NCBI RefSeq assembly: GCF_028368995.1
Contig: NZ_JAQNDL010000003.1
Location: 2,728,001 to 2,792,000, forward strand
Source: Nannocystis bainbridge
GTDB lineage: Bacteria > Myxococcota_A > Polyangia > Nannocystales > Nannocystaceae
Reading direction: 5' to 3'
Length of the DNA: 64,000 nt
This document shows positions 26,331-34,398 of this stretch, in pieces. Both the position numbers and the translations under genes were made by a program. The notes beneath the pieces are model-generated. The model ran no database searches. It was not told the DNA's origin and worked only from the letters and a program-made list of their open reading frames with translations. Within the stretch, counting starts at the first letter, position 1. The number at the start of each line of letters is the position of its first letter.

Positions 26331-27728
26331 TCTGCTGCCCTTCTTCGCGCCCGCCTTCCTCGCTCCCGTCTTGCTCGCCTTCTTCAGCGGGGCCTTCTTC
26401 ACACCTGCCTTGCGCACCTTCTTCGCCCCGGCCTTCTTCGCTCCCGTCTCACTCGCCTTCTTCGTCGCGGCCTTCTTCCCCCCCGTCTGACTCGCCCTCT
26501 TCTTCGCGGCCTTCTTCGCCCCCGTCTTGCTCACCTTCTTCGCCCCGGTCTCACTCGCTCTCTTCGTCACAGCTTTCTTCGCGGCCTTCTTCGCTCCCGT
26601 CTGACTCGCCCTCTTCTTCGCGGCCTTCTTCGCTACCGTCTTGCTCACCTTCTTCGCTCGCGTCCCACTCGCGTTCTTCGCGGCCTGCTTCGCTCGCGTC
26701 CCACTCGCCTTCTTCGCCCCCGCCTTGCTCTTCGCCGCCTTCGCGCCCGTCTTCTTCCCCGCCTGCCGGATCGGGCGCTTCGCCTCACCTGTCTCTTCGG
26801 CCATCTCTAATTCGACCCCCTCGTGCTCGCCGAGCCCGAAGACCAGCCGCACCGACGCCCCGAACTCTGCCGCGTGTTCGTTCATTCGCATCGCGCACAG
26901 CATCAGGTTCCACTCGCCGCAGCCTTGCCACGGATAACAATCGGCGGCTCCGCCGCGCACCACGTGCATCCCCGAGCGCAGCCACGGCGCCCCGTCGTCG
27001 GGCGCCCCGCGGTAATGGTCTTGCCAGTGATCCGCGCACAGCTCCGGGAAGAGCCCGTAGCCGTGCACGCCGAACGCGTTGTGCGTCGCGCCGTCCTCGT
27101 CGGCCAGCATCGCCTCGATCGCCGAATCGTCGGGCAGCGCATCGCCCCACGGCAGCAGCCGGCGGTGCAGCCCCCCGCGGGCCGCGTACTCGAGCTCCGC
27201 CTCCGCGGGCAGCCGCAGCCCCGTCCCGACCAGCACCGCCGTGATCTGCTCCGGGTTCAGGTGCGCCGCCGCCCTCGACACGTGCCCGTACAGCGGATCG
27301 CGCAGGTTGGGCAGCCAGCGCAGCGCCTGGCCGATGCTGAGCACTCGCTGCGCGATCAAGAATGGTGGCACCACCACGCGGTGCAGCGGCCGCATCTGCC
27401 CGATCTCGCTGAGCAGCAGATCGAACTCCTGATCGAAGTCATGATCCGCCGCAGCGGCTGCCTCGCGAGCCGCGCGGATCGTCGCCTCCTCCTCCGGCGA
27501 CAGCCCCATGTCGAAGCCTCCGCCCGGCACGAGGCTCAGCTCGCCGACGCTCGCGTGCGCGAATACTGCCACCGGCGCGCTCGCCTGGCCGTAGCGGCGC
27601 AGCCCCACATACGTGAATTCCGGCCCGAGCTCCGCCGCCACCTGTCGCGCCAGCTCCTCGCGGCATTCGTCGGTCGCGCTGACCCAGAGGGTGTGGTCGA
27701 ACAGCTCGGGGGCCGCGGCGACGTGCAT
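26322..27728 (-). CDS. Sulfatase-modifying-factor-like protein with histone-like lysine-rich tail
   Basis: 468 residues in two parts. Residues about 60-300 have the formylglycine-generating-enzyme fold pattern: LVPGGGFDMG, PLHRVVVPPFLIAQ, LRLPAEAELEYAARGG, LPWGD, NAFGVHGYGLFPELCADHW, HVVRGGAADCYPW and a late CAMRMNEH. Such domains serve as sulfatase activators, nonheme-iron enzymes or ligand-binding modules; the two FGE catalytic cysteines are not evident in the usual place. Residues about 314-468 are a Lys/Ala/Thr/Ser tail built of short repeats such as GAKKAAKKAVTKRASET, like bacterial histone H1-type proteins, which bind DNA. The join is encoded by a repeat copy (CCTGTCTCTTCGGCCA, 26788-26803). 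It is flanked on both sides by repetitive non-coding DNA. Confidence 0.7.
   Translation of the reverse strand: MHVAAAPELFDHTLWVSATDECREELARQVAAELGPEFTYVGLRRYGQASAPVAVFAHASVGELSLVPGGGFDMGLSPEEEATIRAAREAAAAADHDFDQEFDLLLSEIGQMRPLHRVVVPPFLIAQRVLSIGQALRWLPNLRDPLYGHVSRAAAHLNPEQITAVLVGTGLRLPAEAELEYAARGGLHRRLLPWGDALPDDSAIEAMLADEDGATHNAFGVHGYGLFPELCADHWQDHYRGAPDDGAPWLRSGMHVVRGGAADCYPWQGCGEWNLMLCAMRMNEHAAEFGASVRLVFGLGEHEGVELEMAEETGEAKRPIRQAGKKTGAKAAKSKAGAKKASGTRAKQAAKNASGTRAKKVSKTVAKKAAKKRASQTGAKKAAKKAVTKRASETGAKKVSKTGAKKAAKKRASQTGGKKAATKKASETGAKKAGAKKVRKAGVKKAPLKKASKTGARKAGAKKGSRAL
26788..26803. repeat. Repeat copy at the FGE-tail junction
   Basis: CCTGTCTCTTCGGCCA, identical over 16 bases to the copy at 54614-54629 in a kinase gene. 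It encodes part of MAEETGEA at the boundary between the FGE-like domain and the lysine-rich tail. Confidence 0.6.
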
Positions 27729-28570
27729 CTGCCCGTTTTACCTCGACCCTGGCGCCGCTTGCATCCAGCATCGCGGGCGCTCTGCTGCGCCTGCGCGAGC
27801 GTGCAAAGGCGCGCGAGGAGAGTCGATGGTTCGCGGTCGCGCGAGCTCGCGACGAGGAGCGCGAGCGAAGGTCGCCACGCTCGCAGCTTCGTGCTCCGCC
27901 TCGCCGCTTCCGTTTGCGCTTCGCGCTCGCTCTGCGCGCGCTTCGAGCTCCGCCGTGTCTCTCGCTCCACGCCCGCTCGCGCTTCGCGCCCTCCTCGTCG
28001 TCCGCTCGCGCTTCGCGCCGTTCCAACCGCCCCCGTCCTGTCTCACATCGCACGTGCACGCGCGTCGATCCGCTCGGCTGCCATCGCCTGCTCGCGCCTC
28101 GAGCGCTGCTCATCCGTCATGGCGACCTGGCCTCGCGGCATTGCGTGCTCACGCCTCGAGCTCTGCTCCCTGTCATTGCGACCTCGCCCGAGCATTGTCC
28201 GTTCGCACCTCGAGCTCCGCACCTCGGTCATGGCGACCTCGCCCGAGCATTGCCCACTCGTATTTCGGGCATCCGCGGCTGCTTCCCTACGCGCAGCGCT
28301 CCACAAGCGCTCGTGCCTGCTCGACCGCAAAGCCGCGTCGTTCTCGCCTCGCCGGCACACCGCCGCCGCCTCGCTCGCGCGACTGAAGCGGACGCTCATG
28401 CGCCGATAAACATCGTTCCACGTCCGGCGCGCGAATTCGCAAGCATCCCCACGCCCGCCGAGGTACACCCGCCGAGTGAGCCGCCTTCACCCGACCGCCC
28501 CCGTCCTATCGCATCGCATGTCCCGCGCCTCTGATTCCTATTAGAAAAAACTGTCCTTTGGGAGCATGTC
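27729..28570. other. 842-bp region without a supported gene
   Basis: Between the divergent FGE-like gene and ogt. The plus strand is dominated by GCTCGCGCTTCGCG and CCTCGAGCTC words, and no frame shows normal codon bias. A three-copy tandem repeat occupies about 28080-28262. The last 50 bases (TTCCTATTAGAAAAAACTG) are AT-rich and probably carry the ogt promoter. Confidence 0.5.
28080..28262. repeat. 54-57-bp tandem repeat, three copies
   Basis: CCTCGAG occurs at 28097, 28154 and 28208 (steps of 57 and 54), each followed by a GTCAT..GCGACCT..GCATTG segment. Both steps are multiples of three, so on the minus strand an 18-19-residue repeat (e.g. RNDREQSSRREHAM) stays in frame for three units. 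Whether it is translated is unclear. Confidence 0.65.
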
Positions 28571-29095
28571 ATGACAATGAACTCTTGGACATGGATGTCC
28601 AGCCCGCTCGGCGAGTTGCGGCTCGTCGCTGGTGGCGGCGTCTTGCGGCGCGTGCACATGACCGACACCCGTGACCTGCCGGCGCCCGCCGAGTATGGCG
28701 ACGCCTGCGACGACGAGCCCGTCTTGCAGCAGGCGCGGCGCGAGCTCGACGAGTATTTTGCCGGGCGACGGCGACGCTTCGAAGTCGCGCTCGGGCCTGA
28801 GGGCACCGAGTTTCAGCGGGCCGTGTGGACCGCCCTCGTCGCCGTCGATTTCGGCGTCCTCTGCAGCTACGGAGACATCGCCCGGGCCATGGGGCGCCCG
28901 ACCGCCACCCGGGCCGTCGGCCAGGCCAACAATCGCAACCCGATCCCCGTGATCATCCCCTGTCATCGTATCGTCGGCAGCGATCGCAGCCTCACGGGCT
29001 ACGGGGGCGGCCTCGAGCGCAAGCGGTGGTTGCTCGCCCACGAGGCGCGGCTGGTCGGCGCCGTCTTCACCGGCTACGATCCGCCCGCATGTTGA
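28571..29095 (+). CDS. ogt: Methylated-DNA-protein-cysteine S-methyltransferase
   Basis: Repairs O6-methylguanine (and O4-methylthymine) by moving the alkyl group to its own cysteine. 174 residues, normal length. The acceptor motif is IPCHRIVGS (Cys about 137), preceded by NRNPIPVI and the helix-turn-helix stretch YGDIARAMGRPTATRAVGQA, and followed by GYGGGLERKRWLL. It starts at ATG 28571 with TGGGAG six bases upstream; an ATG at 28577 is close by. The first codons contain the inverted repeat GGACAT-GG-ATGTCC (28587-28600). The stop overlaps the next gene start (ATGTTGA). Confidence 0.95.
   Translation: MTMNSWTWMSSPLGELRLVAGGGVLRRVHMTDTRDLPAPAEYGDACDDEPVLQQARRELDEYFAGRRRRFEVALGPEGTEFQRAVWTALVAVDFGVLCSYGDIARAMGRPTATRAVGQANNRNPIPVIIPCHRIVGSDRSLTGYGGGLERKRWLLAHEARLVGAVFTGYDPPAC
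28587..28600. repeat. GGACAT-GG-ATGTCC inverted repeat in ogt
   Basis: A perfect 6-bp inverted repeat within the sixth to tenth codons (WTWMS). Repeat arms CTGTCC at 28551 and GCATGTCATG at 28564 lie just upstream. It could fold over the initiation region of the mRNA. Confidence 0.5.
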
Positions 29096-29664
29096 AGCCG
29101 TGCACGCTCGCGCTCGCCCTCCTCGCTGGCGCTTGCGCCACGCAGCCCGATCGCGGTCGCTGGCGGGAGATCCCCAAGGGCCTCGTCCACGTCGTCTTCA
29201 CCGGCATCGACGCCGCTCCGAGCGAGAGCATCGGCTGGCGCGAGGCCGTCGACCTGCAGAACAAGGCCCGCGAGGAGCTGCAGCGGACCGTCCGCGAAGA
29301 GGGCCACGTCGCGTGGTTCTTCCACGCCTTTGACGACGACGACCTCGTCTTCATCCTCGCGCGCTGGCACGCCGGCGGGCTCGGCGGCACCTACGAAGTG
29401 TTCACGCGCTACCTCGTCCCGCGCGGTCGCCGAGGCGAGCGCATGCTCGGCGTCGCCGACGAGATCGCCGAGTACGAGCGGGGCGTCGGCAAAGTCCGCG
29501 CCGGTATGTCGCTGGCCGATGTCGAGACCGTGCGCGGCAAGCCCGACAAGCTCGTCGAGCTCGGGCCCTTCGGCGCCTTCGACGTCGTCTACCCCGACCT
29601 GTGCGTGCGCTTCCTCGAGGGTCGCGCCGCGCACTTGTGGTCGCCCGAGCGCTGCCAGCCGTAG
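29089..29664 (+). CDS. Small lipoprotein with BamE-like C-terminal motif
   Basis: 191 residues. A short signal peptide ends in the lipobox LLAGAC (Cys about 16), so it is membrane-anchored. The C-terminal part reads GKVRAGMSLADVETVRGKPDKLVELG, the pattern of SmpA/BamE-type domains (Gly-Met-Ser, Val, Gly-x-Pro), which occur in outer-membrane assembly lipoproteins and other envelope proteins. The middle (AWFFHAFDDDDLVFILARWH) is unassigned. The start overlaps the ogt stop by seven bases, suggesting coupled translation. Confidence 0.65.
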   Translation: MLKPCTLALALLAGACATQPDRGRWREIPKGLVHVVFTGIDAAPSESIGWREAVDLQNKAREELQRTVREEGHVAWFFHAFDDDDLVFILARWHAGGLGGTYEVFTRYLVPRGRRGERMLGVADEIAEYERGVGKVRAGMSLADVETVRGKPDKLVELGPFGAFDVVYPDLCVRFLEGRAAHLWSPERCQP

Positions 29665-29686
29665 CCGCGCTCGCGGCCACGCCCGC

Positions 29687-30592
29687 TCAGCAGTTGGGGC
29701 AGATGCAGATCAGGTCGGCCTCGCCGTTGCCTTCGCCGCACAGCCCGAACGGCTGCTCGCACGCCTCGCTGGCGCAGTCGCAGCTGGCCTTGTCGCCGCA
29801 CTCGGTCGGCAGCGGCAGGCACGTATGCTCGTTCATGAACGCCTGGAACTGCACACACATCAGCGAATCGGGGCACGACTTGCAGTCCGGCACCTTGTCG
29901 CACGACACCGCCGGCACGCAGGCGCCGCTCCAGCACGCCCCGTCGATCCCCGGCAGCGTCCCGGGCGGGCACTCGGGCGGCAGCGAGTCGCACGCGACCT
30001 CGCTGCTGCAGTCGACCTTCTCGGTCGTGCACTGGCCGAGCACGCACTTCGCCTCGTCGATGCCGATCTGCTGGCACTGCGTCTCGTCGCACAGCGCCTT
30101 GCAGATCGGGTCGGTCTGGTCGTTGGGGATGCCGTAGCACGAGCAGCAGTCGTCGTGCAGCTTGCAGTCCGCGTCGACCTCGCACGGCCCACCGCCCGGG
30201 CCGCCGGTCGTGCCGTCGGTCGTGCCGTCGGTCGTGCCTTCGGTCGTGCCGTCGGTCGTCCCCGCGGTATCCGTCCCCGCGGTATCCGTCCCCGCCGTCG
30301 TCTCGCTGCTCGTCCCGTCCGTGCTCGGGCCGGTGGCCGCCGTCGTCTGGCTCTCGCCGGTCGTGCCCGAGGCCGCGGTCGTGCCCCCGGGGTCGCCCGT
30401 CGGCTCGAACTCCGTGGTCGGCGAGTCGGTGCTCGCGGTCGTCACCTGCGTCGCCGCCGACGACTGCGCCCCGGTCGATTCGCCGCTGTCGCTCGCGCTC
30501 GCGGTGCCGAGGGTCTCGCTGCTCTGGGGAGCGGCCGTCGAACAGGCGCCGAGGCCGATGCTGGAGATCAAGAAGAGAGATCTAAGTCGCAT
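29687..30592 (-). CDS. Cysteine-rich lipoprotein with Thr/Gly linker
   Basis: 301 residues. Signal peptide with lipobox IGLGAC, then about 120 residues of Thr, Ser, Gly and Asp with short repeats (DGTTEGTTDGTTDG), then a Cys-rich C-terminal half with about 24 cysteines (CKLHDDCCSCYG, DCKSCPDSLMC, CDCASEACEQ), probably disulfide-bonded at the cell surface. No enzyme motif. The linker DNA carries tandem 12-bp repeats (about 30207-30258) and 15-bp repeats (about 30262-30295) that could change length. It is divergent from hemE. Confidence 0.75.
   Translation of the reverse strand: MRLRSLFLISSIGLGACSTAAPQSSETLGTASASDSGESTGAQSSAATQVTTASTDSPTTEFEPTGDPGGTTAASGTTGESQTTAATGPSTDGTSSETTAGTDTAGTDTAGTTDGTTEGTTDGTTDGTTGGPGGGPCEVDADCKLHDDCCSCYGIPNDQTDPICKALCDETQCQQIGIDEAKCVLGQCTTEKVDCSSEVACDSLPPECPPGTLPGIDGACWSGACVPAVSCDKVPDCKSCPDSLMCVQFQAFMNEHTCLPLPTECGDKASCDCASEACEQPFGLCGEGNGEADLICICPNC
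30207..30295. repeat. 12-bp and 15-bp microsatellites in a lipoprotein linker
   Basis: About four to five units of GTCGTGCCGTCG followed by two to three units of CCGCGGTATCCGTCC, all multiples of three. They encode the TTDGTTEG and GTDTA repeats of the linker. Length variation would not break the frame. Confidence 0.75.
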
Positions 30593-30721
30593 GGGCCGAA
30601 GGATGGCAAACAGGCCGCGGGCGCGCCAGGGGGCGCAAGGCCGCCCTCGACGCCGCGTGTGCGTCCGCGCCCCGCCCGCGAGGGCCCCGCGCCGCTCGGG
30701 GTGCGCTATCGTGCCCCCGAC

Positions 30722-31738
30722 ATGCTCAACGACAGCTTCCTCCGCGCCTGCCGCGGCGAACGCCCCGCGCGGACCCCGATCTGGCTCATGAGACAGGCAG
30801 GTCGCTACCTCCCGGAGTACCGCGCGATCCGGGCCAAGGTCAGCTTCGAGGAGCTGTGCCGGACCCCCGAGCTGTGCGCCGAGGTCACGCTGCAGCCGAT
30901 CGATCGCCTCGACGTCGACGCCGCGATCCTGTTCTCCGACATCCTCGTCGTGTTCGACGCGCTCGGCGTCGACGTGCGCTTCGAGCCCTCGCCGGTGATC
31001 GCCGAGCCCGTGCGCACGCGGGCCGACGTCGAGCGCCTGCGGTGGATCGACCCGCGCGAGGCCTGCCACTACGTCTACGCCGCCGTGCGCGCCTGCAAGG
31101 CCGCGCTCGCCGGCCGCGTGCCGCTGATCGGCTTCTGCGGCGCGCCCTTCACCACCCTCAGCTACCTCGTCGAGGGCAAGACCAGCCGCGAGTTCGAACA
31201 TGTCAAATCGCTCATGTTCTGCGAGCCAGGTCTCTTCGGACAGCTGATGGGGCGCATCACCGACCTGCTGATCGACTACCTGCGTGGTCAGGTCGAGGCC
31301 GGCGTCGACGCGCTGCAGGTGTTCGACAGCTGGGCCGGCGCGCTCGCGCCTGACGACTACCGCGAGCACGTCCAGCCGCACACCGCCCGCCTGTGCGCCG
31401 CCGTGCGCGAGTTCGGCGTGCCGCTCATCATGTTCACCCGCGGCAACGCCAACCTGCTCGCCTACTCGGCCGAGATGCCGGCCGACGTCGTCGGCGTCGA
31501 CTGGTCGATCGACCTCGCCCGGGCGATCGACGTCGTCGGCCCCGAGCGGGTCGTGCAGGGCAACCTCGACCCGTTCGCGCTGCTCGGCCCGCCGGCCCTC
31601 GTCGAGCACAAGGCGCGGGCGATCGTCGCCGCCGGCAAGCGCGCGCGCGCCCACATCTTCAACCTCGGCCACGGCATCTCTCGCCACACCGACCCGGCCA
31701 TCGCGCGCCTCCTGGTCGACACGGTCCACGACGCATGA
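30722..31738 (+). CDS. hemE: Uroporphyrinogen decarboxylase
   Basis: Converts uroporphyrinogen III to coproporphyrinogen III in heme synthesis. 338 residues, full length. N-terminal signature PIWLMRQAGRYLPEYR (substrate-binding Arg residues), LQPIDRLDVDAAILFSDILV with the catalytic Asp, FCGAPFTTLSYLVEGK, VFDSWAGALAP, and the C-terminal FNLGHGISRHTDP. A copy of the dispersed repeat (CCAGGTCTCTTCGGACAG, 31226-31243) encodes PGLFGQ in a region where family members vary. The stop overlaps the downstream lipoprotein start (ATGA). Confidence 0.97.
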   Translation: MLNDSFLRACRGERPARTPIWLMRQAGRYLPEYRAIRAKVSFEELCRTPELCAEVTLQPIDRLDVDAAILFSDILVVFDALGVDVRFEPSPVIAEPVRTRADVERLRWIDPREACHYVYAAVRACKAALAGRVPLIGFCGAPFTTLSYLVEGKTSREFEHVKSLMFCEPGLFGQLMGRITDLLIDYLRGQVEAGVDALQVFDSWAGALAPDDYREHVQPHTARLCAAVREFGVPLIMFTRGNANLLAYSAEMPADVVGVDWSIDLARAIDVVGPERVVQGNLDPFALLGPPALVEHKARAIVAAGKRARAHIFNLGHGISRHTDPAIARLLVDTVHDA

Positions 31739-32283
31739 GCCTCTCGTCGCGCGTGCTCCTGCTCGCGGCGGTCGCGGCCGCTGCGTGCACGCGCCCGCAG
31801 ACCGGCCCGCCGCCCGAGCCTCCGCCACCCGACGCGCCCGTCCAGCCCACGCAGGCGATCCGCCACGCCGCCGGCGAGGTCCTCGACGTCACCGTCCCGC
31901 TGCTCGCCGGCCCTGCGCTGCCGCTGCCGAGCCTGCGCGGCCGCGTCGTCGTCCTCGAGCTCACCTCCGCCGCGCTGCCCTCGTGGCCGGCCAGCTTCGC
32001 CGCCTACAACGACCTCCTGCGCGAGTACGGCCCCGCCCGCCTCGCCGTCGTCGTCGTCGCCCTCGACTTCGACCGCAGCGCCCTCAGCCCCGAGCCCGAC
32101 CTCCGCCTCCACGGCTTCGAGCTCGGCTGGGACCCGCAGGGCGCCCTCGCGGCCCGCCTGCAGCTCGGCGCGCTGCCCACCGCGCTGGTGCTCGGCCGCG
32201 ACGGACGGATCGTCCACGTCGCCAGCGGCCCGGAGCCCTCGCGCACCCTCGCCGACGCCGTGCGCGCCGCCTTGGGCCCGTGA
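31735..32283 (+). CDS. Thioredoxin-like lipoprotein lacking the CxxC motif
   Basis: 182 residues. The lipobox AAAAC ends the signal peptide and a Pro-rich linker follows. The rest has the TlpA/thioredoxin pattern: LPSLRGRVVVLELTSAALPSWPASFAAYNDLLREYG, an acidic strand VVVALDF, GWDPQGALAARLQLGALPTALVLGRDGRIV and a C-terminal helix. The position of the redox WCxxC is occupied by SAALPSWP, so it cannot act as a disulfide reductase; the cis-Pro (ALPTALV) is kept. It probably has a binding or scaffolding role outside the membrane. It is translationally coupled to hemE (ATGA). Confidence 0.7.
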   Translation: MSLSSRVLLLAAVAAAACTRPQTGPPPEPPPPDAPVQPTQAIRHAAGEVLDVTVPLLAGPALPLPSLRGRVVVLELTSAALPSWPASFAAYNDLLREYGPARLAVVVVALDFDRSALSPEPDLRLHGFELGWDPQGALAARLQLGALPTALVLGRDGRIVHVASGPEPSRTLADAVRAALGP

Positions 32284-32299
32284 GGCTCGCAGAGCGGCA

Positions 32300-32313
32300 T
32301 GTCCCAAAGGACA
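32300..32313. repeat. TGTCC-CAAA-GGACA hairpin upstream of hpt
   Basis: A perfect 5-bp stem, 17 bases after the stop of the Trx-like gene. The remaining 248 bases before hpt hold no gene. Confidence 0.65.
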
Positions 32314-32561
32314 GCCGTGAGCGCGCCGAGATCTTGCAGCCGCAGCGATCGCGTCGGTCGACGATCGTCTGGGGTGACACAGGAGCGGGCAGCAGCCGCG
32401 CGGGCCGTCGATCTCGAAGTCCACGCCGCCCTGTCGACCCGGCATCGGCCATCGCGGGCCCTCGGCGCCGCTCGCCCGGGCCGATGACCCCCGCGGTTCA
32501 CGCTCGCGCTGCGTGCTGACGCGCGCCGGGCGCTCGTGTATCCTCGCGCGCACCAGCGCGC

Positions 32562-33137
32562 ATGACACACACGACCTCGGACACCTGGCAGGGCGGCCTC
32601 ACCGCGGACCTCTCGAAGATCCTCCTGAGCGAGCAGCAGATCCAGGAGCGGGTCGCCCAGCTCGGGCGCACGCTTGCGAGCGAGTACGCCGGCAAGGACC
32701 CGCTGATGGTCGGCATCCTCAGCGGCAGCCTGCTGTTCATGGCCGACCTCGTGCGGCACATGAACATCCCGCTGTCGATCGACTTCATGGCCGTCTCGTC
32801 CTACGGCGATCGCACCACCTCCTCGGGCGAGGTGCGGATCTTGAAGGACCTCGGCAGCGCGGCCACCGGGCGCCACATCGTCCTCGTCGAGGACATCGTC
32901 GACAGCGGCCTGACCCTCGATTATCTGTGCGACATCCTGCGCACGCGCCACCCGGCCTCGCTCGAGATCTGCACCCTGCTCGACAAGCACGAGGCCCGCA
33001 AGCGGCCGCTCCAGGTCCGCCACGTCGGCTTCCCGTGCCCCAACGAGTTCGTGGTCGGCTACGGCCTCGACTACGCCGGCCACTACCGCAACCTCCCGTA
33101 CATCGGCGTGCTCAAGCCCGCGATCTACACCACCTGA
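32562..33137 (+). CDS. hpt: Hypoxanthine phosphoribosyltransferase
   Basis: Salvages hypoxanthine (and often guanine) to IMP or GMP with PRPP. 191 residues, slightly longer than usual because of a short N-terminal leader. The PRPP motif is IVLVEDIVDSGLTL (about residues 105-118), with the flexible-loop Ser-Tyr (AVSSYGDRTTSSGE), the GILSGSLLFMADL segment and the C-terminal VVGYGLDYAGHYRNLPYIGVL. It is 13 bases upstream of add on the same strand, giving an adenosine-to-inosine-to-hypoxanthine-to-IMP salvage pair. Confidence 0.96.
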   Translation: MTHTTSDTWQGGLTADLSKILLSEQQIQERVAQLGRTLASEYAGKDPLMVGILSGSLLFMADLVRHMNIPLSIDFMAVSSYGDRTTSSGEVRILKDLGSAATGRHIVLVEDIVDSGLTLDYLCDILRTRHPASLEICTLLDKHEARKRPLQVRHVGFPCPNEFVVGYGLDYAGHYRNLPYIGVLKPAIYTT

Positions 33138-33150
33138 CCCAAAGGCCAGC

Positions 33151-34230
33151 ATGCCCGCCACTCTGACGCTGGAGCAGATCCAGCGCCTGCCGAAGACCGA
33201 CCTGCACGTCCACCTCGACGGCTCGATGCGGCTCGGCACGATCCTCGAGCTCGCGCGCGAGCGCGGCGTCAAGCTGCCGGCCGACACCCCCGAGGGGCTC
33301 GGCGCCGCCATGAACCTCGGGCAGAACGCCGGCAGCCTGGTCGCTTACCTCAAGGCGTTCGACGTCACCCTGCAGGTGCTGCAGGACGAGGAGGCCCTCT
33401 ACCGCGCCGCCTTCGAGCTCGCGGCCGACGCCGCCGCCGAGAACGTGCGCTACATGGAGGTCCGCTACTCGCCGATGCTGCACACCCGGCGCAAGCTCGG
33501 CCTCACCCGCGTGGTCGAGACCGTGCTGCGCGGCCTGCACGACGCCCAGCAGGCCCACAACATCGAGAGCAACTTGATCTTGTGCGGGATCCGCAACATC
33601 TCGCCCGAATCGTCGCTGCGGATGGCCGAGCTCGTGGTCGCCTACAAGAACCGCGGCGTCGTCGGTTTCGACCTCGCCGGCGCCGAGTACGACTACCCGC
33701 CCAAGGATCACCAGGAGGCCTTCAGCCTCGTCCGCCAGAACAATATCAACGTCACGATCCACGCCGGCGAGGCCTACGGTCCGGCCTCGATCGCGCAGGC
33801 GCTGCACGTGTGCGGCGCCCACCGGATCGGCCACGGCTGTCGCTTGCGCGAGGACGGCGACCTGCTCCGCTACGTAGTCGACCACCGGATCCCGCTCGAG
33901 TGTTGCCCGTCGTCGAACGTGCAGACCGGCGCCGTCAGCAGCATCGCCGAGCACCCGCTGCGCCTCTACTTCGACCTCGGCGCGCGCATCACCGTCAACA
34001 CCGACAACCGCCTTATCACCGACACCACCGTCTCGCGCGAGCTCCACCTGCTCCACACCGAGCTCGACTTCGACTTCGCCGCCCTCCGCCAGGTCATCCT
34101 CAACGGCTTCAAGAGCGCCTTCTTGCCGTATCACGAGAAGCGCAGGTTCATGCGCGCCACCGTGGCCGAGCTCGACGCGTTCGCGCGCGAGCACGACCTC
34201 GGCGAGACCGAGCCCGCCGACCCGGGCTGA
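33151..34230 (+). CDS. add: Adenosine deaminase
   Basis: Deaminates adenosine (and deoxyadenosine) to inosine. 359 residues. Zinc ligands are in DLHVHLDGS (two His) near residue 20 and THAGEAYGP; then HRIGHGCRL, and the catalytic-metal Asp region is VNTDNRLI. The last 30 residues (HEKRRFMRATVAELDAFAREHDLGETEP) are duplicated, diverged, at 35961-36050 between two downstream lipoprotein genes. It follows hpt closely and is probably cotranscribed. Confidence 0.96.
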   Translation: MPATLTLEQIQRLPKTDLHVHLDGSMRLGTILELARERGVKLPADTPEGLGAAMNLGQNAGSLVAYLKAFDVTLQVLQDEEALYRAAFELAADAAAENVRYMEVRYSPMLHTRRKLGLTRVVETVLRGLHDAQQAHNIESNLILCGIRNISPESSLRMAELVVAYKNRGVVGFDLAGAEYDYPPKDHQEAFSLVRQNNINVTIHAGEAYGPASIAQALHVCGAHRIGHGCRLREDGDLLRYVVDHRIPLECCPSSNVQTGAVSSIAEHPLRLYFDLGARITVNTDNRLITDTTVSRELHLLHTELDFDFAALRQVILNGFKSAFLPYHEKRRFMRATVAELDAFAREHDLGETEPADPG

Positions 34231-34398
34231 CCGCGAGGCAGTCGACCGCTGGCTCGGCTTCGCCGGATCGGCGGGCGCGCCCGGGACCTGCGCCCGCGCT
34301 CCACGCGGCCGATCGACGGCGGTCGGCGGGCCGGGGCCTGTTCCCCTCGCGCGGCGGTGGTTCTGGCCAGCCGACGCCGATGCAGGCATCCTCGGAGG

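Noticed and set aside
26823..28409. A 528-residue plus-strand frame opposite the FGE-like gene
   Set aside because: Antisense to a protein with clear domain motifs; Arg/His/Leu-rich shadow.
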